Assembly: GCA_965153355.1 (NCBI GenBank)
Contig: OZ231128.1
Span: 23,002,001-23,066,000, forward strand
Direction of reading: 5' to 3'
Origin: Flaccisagitta enflata
Lineage: Eukaryota > Chaetognatha > Sagittoidea > Aphragmophora
Length of the DNA: 64,000 nucleotides
In this document: piece after piece, positions 59,301 through 64,000 of the stretch
Numbering within the stretch: position 1 is the stretch's first letter
Layout of the letters: each line of letters begins with the position of its first letter
Notes under the pieces: generated by a model
The model's input: only the letters and a program-made list of their open reading frames with translations
The model's database searches: none
What the model was told of the DNA's origin: nothing
Program-made: the position numbers and the translations under genes

Positions 59301-62300
59301 TAATCATTTGTAATCATAGCTAATATAGGTAATTAAAGGTAATAACATTTAATTCAAATACTATAGGTTTCGACCCTAGAGAAATTATTACGCATTTATC
59401 TCATGACACCTCATGATTAACTCACCTTTTTGAGCAGGAAAAAGCGCTTTCACCACAAATGGCCCTTAAAAATGCTTGTGGGCAGGGGCAATAGTGAAAT
59501 GAACTTTTTCAGTATCTGGGCAGGGGCACTAATAAGAATTTGCCCACTAATACATAGAAACATAACTTTATGGCTATGAAGCGGTTGAACAGTTTAACTA
59601 TTACTTGGTTATTTGGACACCTATGGGCTTATCCTTTAGTAATGCCCCTGCCCAAATTCATGATAAGTTTATAACCCTGCCCAATTGCACACAAGATAAG
59701 GGCTTTGAATAGTTCTCTATCACTTCCACAGTAATTCAAAACAGTGTATGGATGGTCAAACCCATCCGCAATGAATATTGTGTTTTTTTTTCATTTTTTT
59801 GCTAAAAAATGCTCAAAACGGGGCCCAAAACACAATAAATCCTCTGTACGAGGACAGGGCCCTCCAGAAATGACCCAGGTGACCTATATTTGTCTAAAGA
59901 GGGTATATTAGAGTATTTTTGAAGGTTTCTATGTGATTGCATCTTCAGGGGCTCCCAAAATTGACCGAAAATCGTTAAAAAATGCCAAAAATGCTCGTTA
60001 CCGGGCCTGGAGGAGTTCTAAACATCATTTTTTGCATTTTTGACCTCACCAATCGATTCCTCATCGAAAAACACTGCGGGTAGGGGGGCGCCACCTAGAA
60101 AAATGTATCATTTTGACAAAAAAAAATATAGTTAATATTTACGCGCTTTTCGCGTTTTCAACTCGAGCGTGACCAACAAATGGACCAACGGACGGACAAA
60201 GTTGAACAGTTTGAAGAAATCTACAGTAAGAAATAAAAATAAGGCACAGGGAAGAATCAACTCACCAGGCACCATTTCGTTCATTTCTTTGGAGTCTCTG
60301 AAGTAAGAATCCCAATCGTGGCGCACCGGAAAAGGCAATTTGGCTTCGGCCGCTTTCACTTTGAGGATTTCCGTGAATCCGCTCAACTTGATCGTTCCGC
60401 CTTCGATTCGCGTCAACACGTTCTTCATGATCGACTTGCTCTGTTCAATAGGTGATGGGGAGGGAGAGAGGGTAGGGATACTAAAGTAAAACCTGGAATT
60501 CCATTTCAGTGACTTCTTGGCAGGGATGTACAAAATTGAGTCCCTTTTGATTCCCCCCCCCCCCCCGCCCCGCCTTTGATTTTCTTCCGAACGAAGCATC
60601 AACTTTGGAAAATGCATGCTGCTTAATAAAATGTGCTTCTGACCCCAGCTTTGACTCACACAAGGGGAGAGGGAACCAGCAAGAAGGCAAGTACCCGAGA
60701 CATACCTCGACTTCGGCTTCAAACCGGACAAAATCCATGGTGCTTTTGGCCACTTTGATCATGGTGAAAGAGTCGGGCTTTGCCATGCTTTTCATCTTTT
60801 CCATCACCTCCCAGTTAGATATGGTTTTGCCGGGCTCCGTCAGATGGGGCAACTGAACACTGATGTTCAGACGCGCGATCGGCTTCAGGAATAGACCCTT
60901 CAATGTAAAATAAATAGTGCTTGTCAATCAGGTCAGTTTTCAAAACTTGATTTTTCTCTCTTCATGCTACGCCTCGACCTCCCCGTCACGCCTAAATCTC
61001 CATTACGTCTCGATCTCAACGTTACGCCAAGATCTTCATGTTACGCTTTGATCTTCATGTCACACCTTAATTTTCAAGTTACGCCTAGCTCTTAACATTA
61101 CACCTAGAACTTCACACGATGACTAGACCTTCATGCTTCGCATAGACCTTCATGTTATGCCTACTATGCCTAGATCTTCATGATATGCCTAGATCATCGC
61201 ATTATGCCTTCGATATTTACTTTTTGCATAGATCTCCGCATTACGCCTGGATCACGAGGTTGAACCATGACCCGGCCCTGGATTCGGGGTAGGTCTTCAG
61301 CTTTCCCACAGTCCCAATGCCCCTGCCCTTTATGGGTTGTTAATGTTCTACAATGAAGATCCAGGCATACACTTATTTTTTTTATAAGAACCAAGTTTAT
61401 AAGAACGTTAGGCTTCAAATCGTCAAAAATTTAAGAACATGCTAAGAACATTGGAAGGCTTCATGTCTTGAAAAAATTAAGAACATTAGGCTTGAAATCT
61501 TAAAAATCTAAGAACATTTTTTTTCTGTTTTTTTTTTTAATCAATTGTTCTTTGTAAATGGACAGACTCCATATCTTTTCTGTTCAGCAAATCATGTCTC
61601 ACTTTATATAGCATATATTTTTCTACTTTCATTGATCTTAATTCATTTAAAATGTTTAAATCTACTTCTTTATTGTTTCATTGACATTTTCCTTCATTTT
61701 CTCCTTAATGACCAACTTAAAACTAATTAAGAACGTTCTTAATTGAAGGCTAAAAAGTGCGTTTGAATTAAGAACAATTTAAGAACGTTCAAGCCTTGAA
61801 ACTGCTGAAAATTTAAGAACATTGAAGGCTTGCTCAAAAAATGACGTTCTTATAAAAAAAAAAAGTGTATATCCATGTTACGTCTCGATCTCTATCTTAC
61901 ACCTAGATCGCCACATTACATGTTACATTCGGGTGTGCCAATATGCAAAACATTATTCTATGGAGATATCACACTAGGACAATATGGGGCTACTAATTTA
62001 AGGGCCTTCACCGTTTTTCTATTTTCATATCTCGCTGATCTTCCGTTTTTTTCAAAACCCCTGTTTTGCCCCTAATTTGCATATCATTGTAAACATGTAA
62101 TTTACTTTATTTCATTTGCTATGCTTGTTGAGCAGTTCGAATCGTCTTTATGGCACCATAAGGTGTAAAACTGAACAGTAGCCTACTTAGTACCATCACA
62201 TCAGAAGTCCATAACTCACTCACGTTTTCTCGTCTCTTCATGGAATGGTATTTCTTTAAAAAATTCTTTTTCTTGGCAACAAAGAGTACGGACATATCAT

Positions 62301-63057
62301 TTGATTTCAATCGCAAGAAAAAACGGTTGCCGATCGAATTTTGAAAAAAGGAAAATGGTGATCGTCTTGAAATCAAAATCCCCATCTTTGGTTAATGTTA
62401 TGATGTCCAAATCGGTCATTATCCCTATTTGGCACACCTGAATGTTATATGTAGATTTCCACGCTACATATAGATTTCTACATTACGCTTTGAACTCCAC
62501 GTGACACCTAGATCTCCACGCTACGCCAAGATCTCCACGTGACACCTAGATCTCCACGTTACGCCTAGATCTCCACATTACGCCTAGATCTCCACATTAC
62601 GCCTAGATCTCCACATTACGCCTAGATCTCCACATTACGCCTAGATCTCCACATTACGCCTAGATCTCCACATTACGCCTAGATCTCCACACAACACTTA
62701 GATCTCCCCGGTACGCCTAGATCTTTACAGTACACCTAGATCTCCACATTACACCTAGATCTCCATGTTATCCCTACATCTCCATGTTACACCTAGATCC
62801 CCAAATTACACCTAGGTCTCCATGTTACACCTAGACCTCCACGTTACATTTAGATCTCCACGTTACGCCTAGATCTACATGTTACGCCCAAATCTCCATG
62901 TTACGCCCAAATCTCCATGTTACGCCTAGCTCTTTACCTTAAGCCTAGATTCGCTCTTCGCCCAATTTTGTCGATTAGCCCCCCAAAATTTCATTACCTG
63001 CGGCTTAGATAACTCCTCCAAATCACTTGTATCGTTTAATACGCAAGGACCCGCCAT
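40132..63057 (-). CDS. AKAP17A: AKAP17A (XE7)-like splicing/PKA-anchoring protein with long C-terminal extension (16 exons)
   Basis: Exons in transcript order: 63057-62998, 60897-60706, 60440-60266, 54056-53953, 53571-53413, 52728-52456, 51883-51723, 48382-48220, 46635-46522, 45284-45022, 43587-43215, 42747-42675, 42543-42422, 41508-41303, 41006-40628, 40530-40132. All phases agree; 1,071 residues against about 695 in human. The human protein binds RNA-splicing factors in nuclear speckles and tethers PKA regulatory subunits. Residues 1-375 align closely with human: LFLKPIARLNISVQLP, KTISNWEVMEKMKSM, GGTIKLSGFTEILKVKAAE, RHDWDSYFRDSKEMNE, an RRM-like part (FETFGEIRCVDIPVLDPYRR) and IKVDFDKTKHLTDEKLQRR. 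Then a long charged coiled coil (about 360-555), RS-type region (about 600-679), Arg/Gly region (about 745-780), Asp/Glu and Lys/Arg blocks, and a KHKKHKKHKKHK tail. Exons 12-16 have no human counterpart that I recall; phase continuity argues for one gene. Confidence 0.88.
40628..41006 (-). CDS. AKAP17A: AKAP17A exon 15, Asp/Glu and Lys/Arg blocks
   Basis: SDDDDSDGSDASDDDDDDDD, basic KRRKRRKHGKKKKHRR, a second acidic block, proline runs and PFQLYRPRRGRGFYE. The 3' border is uncertain: AAG/GTTTGT at 40628, or a GC donor after GAG at 40652; both are phase 0. Confidence 0.78.
41303..41508 (-). CDS. AKAP17A: AKAP17A exon 14, Arg/Gly-rich
   Basis: NRGRGRNVFSKFDPNFNPAL then RGRGRGFFRGRRPFMRGFYP: an RGG-like RNA-binding-type region, followed by an ordered segment AFMRKYYRVPDEEEERRS. 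Donor AG/GTTTAC. Confidence 0.8.
41560..42330. repeat. TG-rich minisatellite, AKAP17A intron 13
   Basis: GTGAGTGAGTGA at the left, then a long minisatellite built on GTGTGTGTCAGTGTTGTGTA. On the transcribed strand it reads CA/CACTGACACA. Confidence 0.93.
42422..42543 (-). CDS. AKAP17A: AKAP17A exon 13
   Basis: EVSGETSTLFYGKSMTEPKP to INFMAFHQ. Acceptor CCTCTCCAG, donor CAG/GTACGT. Confidence 0.8.
42675..42747 (-). CDS. AKAP17A: AKAP17A exon 12
   Basis: DSRKSNDEAERDEYDRELIH to KITSG. Acceptor CTCCTCCAG, donor G/GTTAGT. A (GA)n-rich tract lies just upstream in the transcript intron. Confidence 0.78.
42780..43060. repeat. (GA)n array, AKAP17A intron 11
   Basis: Interrupted GA array; on the transcribed (-) strand it is a CT pyrimidine tract leading towards the exon 12 acceptor. 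Confidence 0.93.
43215..43587 (-). CDS. AKAP17A: AKAP17A exon 11, RS-like region
   Basis: Acceptor CATAACAAG is the only nearby site giving the right phase (RVSSHGVLARETFDEEKQQQ). Then acidic blocks and SKSRSKSRSKSRSKSKKRRS, an SR-type repeat as expected of AKAP17A. Donor GAG/GTAAGT. Confidence 0.82.
43588..45021. other. AKAP17A intron 10 with repeat fragments
   Basis: 44041-44100 shares GCCGATTCTGCTAAGCTGCC with 14822-14890. 44470-44600 contains ATATGCAAATGAG with flanks like those at 17860. 44660-44760 is a family A fragment. A 74-codon frame at 43775-43999 (+) is not recognisable and is not called. Confidence 0.55.
45022..45284 (-). CDS. AKAP17A: AKAP17A exon 10, coiled coil
   Basis: KLEEMKKKELENAAERQLKE through LKMEEVFKKRLVLKMKAQQE to VAVKKP. 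Acceptor ATCTAG, donor AG/GTAAGC. Confidence 0.88.
45285..46521. other. AKAP17A intron 9, nothing recognised
   Basis: AT-rich, with an ACATACAT microsatellite at about 46265-46310. No gene or element ends seen. Confidence 0.5.
46522..46635 (-). CDS. AKAP17A: AKAP17A exon 9
   Basis: ERKILIASRKLETIRLLEEL parallels human ERKLLLAQRNLQSIRLIAEL, so the conserved helix downstream of the coiled coil is present. Donor CTG/GTGAGT. Confidence 0.92.
47090..47260. repeat. ~20-bp minisatellite (GTGGGGCAGGGATGGAGTAG)
   Basis: About eight degenerate units in AKAP17A intron 8. Confidence 0.85.
47508..48072. mobile_element. Family B foldback element, nearly palindromic over its length
   Basis: The left arm GCAGCGGCCCCAAAGGGGAC..ACACAGGGGGAATCTGTCC is mirrored by GGACAGATTCCCCCTGTGTT..CCCCTTCGGGGCCGCTGC on the right. 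Inside, CCTCAGGGCTTTGTCTCCTT and its inverse, then CCCAAATC-type ~20-bp minisatellites in opposite orientations on the two arms. Arms are about 240 bp each. Confidence 0.8.
48220..48382 (-). CDS. AKAP17A: AKAP17A exon 8, coiled coil
   Basis: RKEDEARREEEILSKEQAHL to HEQKIAIKIATE; charged heptad-like sequence. Acceptor CTTGCAG, donor GAG/GTTAGG. Confidence 0.88.
48418..48790. repeat. Degenerate TTGGTTGATTGG-type minisatellite
   Basis: TTGGTT/TGATTG motifs over about 370 bp at the start of AKAP17A intron 7. Confidence 0.85.
49290..49490 (-). mobile_element. Family A element copy
   Basis: TTACGCGACTCTTCACCCC ... ACTGCTCCTGCCCAAATAAT ... CGTGTACCCTTCCTTGTTTA, the family A pattern in reverse orientation. 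Another fragment lies at about 51165-51265. Confidence 0.65.
49594..50170. mobile_element. 577-bp foldback element in AKAP17A intron 7
   Basis: TACAGTAGATGTCGTCTAGA at the left mirrors TCTAGACGACATCTACTGTA at the right. Inner pairs such as CTAGGGAGCA/CGCTCCCTAG keep the same centre (about 49882), so the arms are about 280 bp with limited divergence. Confidence 0.85.
51355..51660. repeat. Poly-C/poly-G element (copy 2, inverted to 1200-1545)
   Basis: Same ACGACGCGTCGCGTTAC core, GTTTAAGGTTTAAATAGTAT stretch and poly-C ends as copy 1. It lies 60 bases from AKAP17A exon 7. Confidence 0.75.
51723..51883 (-). CDS. AKAP17A: AKAP17A exon 7
   Basis: CWMADIKVDFDKTKHLTDEK resumes the RRM-like domain and leads into the coiled coil. 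Acceptor TCAACAG; donor CG/GTGTGT. Confidence 0.9.
51884..52455. other. AKAP17A intron 6, nothing recognised
   Basis: Unique sequence; an imperfect repeat GTACAACGTGAAGATTACG / CAATCTTCACGTTGTATTACG is inverted at 51950-51972 and 52320-52342, so the middle may be a small foldback insertion. Confidence 0.5.
52456..52728 (-). CDS. AKAP17A: AKAP17A exon 6, RRM end with acidic insertion
   Basis: AMDALRGMKLVFREKPHLV completes the conserved helix, then about 70 residues of Lys/Glu/Gly/Asp filler intervene before the last conserved strand in exon 7. Confidence 0.9.
52729..53412. other. AKAP17A intron 5, nothing recognised
   Basis: AT-rich sequence without element ends, tandem repeats or a supportable frame. 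Confidence 0.5.
53413..53571 (-). CDS. AKAP17A: AKAP17A exon 5, RRM-like domain
   Basis: VFETFGEIRCVDIPVLDPYR and FEAYIQYVEYISFVK, collinear with human. Donor AAG/GTAAGG. Confidence 0.93.
53718..53893. mobile_element. pogo/Tigger-like MITE in AKAP17A intron 4
   Basis: GAGTTAAACCCCGCTAATAC at the left and inverted CAGTTAAACCCCACAATAAT at the right, with TA on both flanks; 176 bp. Confidence 0.65.
53953..54056 (-). CDS. AKAP17A: AKAP17A exon 4, start of RRM-like domain
   Basis: ERPDTIHLELLPCKWFFDQ to SPHVLQK; matches the human RPDTIHLEGLPCKWF segment. Separated from exon 3 by a 6.2-kb intron filled with foldback elements. Confidence 0.92.
54307..54944. mobile_element. 638-bp foldback element in AKAP17A intron 3
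   Basis: ATCCGG ... CAGTGTGCTTTTAAAA at the left mirrors TTTTAAAAGCACAGTGACCGGAT at the right; the centre is CCGTTACTTTTTTGTAACGG near 54626, exactly midway. Arms are about 310 bp with scattered mismatches. Confidence 0.9.
55070..55775. repeat. Two direct copies of a ~437-bp family C unit
   Basis: TTTGGAAAAAAGT ... CTACGCATGAAAT ... AGATGACGCCAAGCAGAATT recurs with a spacing of about 437 bp. A diverged third copy is at 12465-12735. Confidence 0.8.
56008..56353. repeat. (CT)n/(TTTC) tract, family E copy and (CA)n tract
   Basis: CT array 56008-56100, family E copy 56200-56290 (AACAAGTGACGCGGGGTCAC), CA array 56299-56354. Confidence 0.9.
57193..58642 (+). mobile_element. Four family A elements in the loop of the foldback
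   Basis: Copies at about 57193-57378 (AGTCGCGGAC at 57219), 58020-58186, 58193-58383 and 58455-58642, all + orientation and each ending in ACTAAAAA. A family B element occupies about 57430-57800 between the first two. Confidence 0.75.
58680..59235. repeat. Family B fragments with AAGGCCCAAATCTCAGCCTC minisatellite
   Basis: Degenerate ~20-bp units in both orientations with GGGTCATTGACCCATTTGGG and GGTGCCCTGCTTC, remnants of hairpin ends. Confidence 0.65.
60266..60440 (-). CDS. AKAP17A: AKAP17A exon 3
   Basis: SKSIMKNVLTRIEGGTIKLS to NEMVPG; highly conserved. Acceptor TTGAACAG, donor G/GTGAGT. Confidence 0.93.
60706..60897 (-). CDS. AKAP17A: AKAP17A exon 2
   Basis: GLFLKPIARLNISVQLPHL to STMDFVRFEAEVE, nearly collinear with human. 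Acceptor CATTGAAG, donor GAG/GTATGT. Confidence 0.93.
60960..61260. repeat. Degenerate ~19-bp minisatellite (CATGTTACGCCTAGATCTT)
   Basis: Older relative of the array at 62450-62940, in AKAP17A intron 1. Between them, 61260-62440 is AT-rich with an AAGAACATT-rich segment (61400-61860) and no gene. Confidence 0.8.
62450..62945. repeat. 19-bp minisatellite (CCACATTACGCCTAGATCT), ~25 units
   Basis: The central units (about 62570-62690) are identical and the margins diverged. It ends about 50 bases from the AKAP17A exon 1 donor. The units are directly abutting, so this is not a CRISPR array. Confidence 0.93.
62998..63057 (-). CDS. AKAP17A: AKAP17A exon 1
   Basis: MAGPCVLNDTSDLEELSKPQ parallels the human N-terminus in length and in the xxDTSExxEL pattern. 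Donor CAG/GTAATG. An upstream in-frame ATG exists, but this start fits the family. Confidence 0.82.
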
Positions 63058-63521
63058 TTTATCCTTCAAAAGGATAGGGCGACCCAGCAACGAAAAGTTC
63101 ACGAATGAGCCTACGTTTTTCGCATTGCAACGCACCGATCAGAATTCTGCGAAGTTCAGGGAGCCCCGGGAGTCGAGGGTGGAGATAAGGAATGCGATTG
63201 AGAACTCTAGACCGGTATTTGTCACTAAACAGAGCAATCAAAAAGTATATTTCGGAATAGCCGGGAAAATAATTCAGCAAGGACAGCAAGTCGAACGTCG
63301 TCTGCTCGGTCGATTTCGGTTGAAGTGATTCTGCTCGTTGAATTTTCATGCTGCTCCGCCGCGCGGCCGCCGCAGAGAACTAAAAAATGCAAAATGCTGG
63401 GACAAAAGAGCAATGAAGAATCTAATGTGAGAGAAATTTTGTGCAAAATCATATACTGTTGCAAGGAAAAAGCATCGGCATTTATATTGTTAATCCCATC
63501 AGAAACAATGATATTTTGTAT
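63058..63521. promoter_or_regulatory. Presumed AKAP17A 5' flank, possibly bidirectional
   Basis: Relatively GC-rich, unique sequence with GCGCGGCCGCCGCAGAG near 63360. It lies between the AKAP17A start and the candidate divergent exon. From 63586 to the end nothing coding is seen; AATAAA occurs at 63986-63991. Confidence 0.35.
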
Positions 63522-63585
63522 ATGATGGATTTATGCAGCTGCTGCGTTTGCGGCCTCCGTTGCTATGTGATGAAAACCCAACAAG
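63522..63585 (+). CDS. Possible first coding exon of a divergent gene
   Basis: Two adjacent ATGs open a short cysteine-rich frame (MMDLCSCCVCGLRCYVMKTQ) ending in CAAG/GTAAGG, a near-perfect donor. It lies 465 bp from the AKAP17A start on the opposite strand, as in a bidirectional promoter. I do not recognise the protein, and the rest would lie outside the window. Confidence 0.25.
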
Positions 63586-64000
63586 GTAAGGTTTCCACGC
63601 GAAGGTAAGGAAACTCAGGTAGAGCCTAAATCGAGTTCAAAGAGTTTGCGTTAACATGACTTTCAAGACTTACACAGATCGCCACAATCACGAAATCATT
63701 GTTATATGATACTATCTTTGTCTTTTTACTGAACGATATGTTGGTTAATCAGTCTGTCCGTTCCTCCGACCATTACTTCCTTTTTTGGATGAAATGAGAG
63801 AGGTTTCATTCTGTTGCATGTTGGCAACTTATTTCCTTCTCATTCAAAGATGATTTGAGTGTTTACTTTTGAATCATTTTCACAAGTTCTGATATTCATT
63901 GCTTTATCGTTTGGCTTTTTTCATCCCATTTGCATTTTGATCAACGAACGCTTTATCATTAACATTTCTCTTCCCGTGTTTATTAAATAAAGTTTTCCAC

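Larger units (their letters stand above)
56382..60135. mobile_element. 3.75-kb foldback element with ~735-bp arms in AKAP17A intron 3
   Basis: The left arm 56382-57118 is mirrored by 59395-60135. The outer ends TAACTATATTTTTTTTTGTC and the internal landmarks (CATTTTTCTAGGTGGCGCCC, CGATGAGGAATCGATTGG, TAAAGTTATG, GGGCCATTT) are all symmetric about 58258. The 2.3-kb loop holds family A and family B elements. No transposase frame is seen. Confidence 0.85.

Noticed and set aside
62450-62945. Regular array suggestive of CRISPR
   Set aside because: Units of 19 bp abut with no spacers, and the genome is eukaryotic; it is a minisatellite.

Overview
The window is nuclear DNA from a multicellular animal, most likely an invertebrate; I cannot place it in a phylum. 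The reasons are spliceosomal genes with short exons and GT-AG introns, two gene families that are essentially animal (ANKAR and AKAP17A), no operons or ribosome-binding sites, and a very heavy load of microsatellites, minisatellites and short transposons. All protein assignments come from reading the exons and matching them to remembered family features; no database search was run.

Layout. 1-8.08 kb: no gene, almost all repeats. 8.08-39.46 kb (+): a 20-exon gene for a giant ankyrin/armadillo-repeat protein of the ANKAR family, about 2,563 residues, with every exon phase agreeing except for one apparent one-base frameshift in exon 10. Inside its 6.1-kb intron 18, on the opposite strand, lie two complete unrelated genes: SLC7A6OS (Iwr1-type RNA polymerase II nuclear import factor, 5 exons, 31.43-34.44 kb) and NDUFB4 (accessory subunit of mitochondrial complex I, 2 exons, 34.95-35.58 kb). 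40.13-63.06 kb (-): a 16-exon gene for an AKAP17A (XE7)-type protein of 1,071 residues, converging tail to tail with ANKAR across only 670 bp. A small cysteine-rich open frame followed by a good donor at 63.52 kb (+) may be the first exon of a divergent neighbour.

The genes do not form a pathway. They are housekeeping or structural genes (transcription machinery import, respiration, RNA processing/PKA anchoring) plus ANKAR. What is remarkable is the intron content: (1) two inverted copies of a satellite-bearing element with terminal motifs GTCCGCGACGGA/TCCGTCGCGGAC that bracket the nested-gene block; (2) a 2.4-kb element with 13-bp terminal inverted repeats and a perfect 8-bp target duplication, inserted in a tRNA-like SINE and itself carrying a pogo/Tigger-like MITE; (3) at least five foldback structures, the largest 3.75 kb with arms of about 735 bp; (4) more than ten copies of a MITE-like family with ends AGTCGCGGAC/GTCCGCGACT, one of which abuts an ANKAR splice acceptor; (5) microsatellite arrays placed within a few bases of many splice sites. 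I found no CRISPR array, rRNA, intact tRNA, virus or toxin gene.
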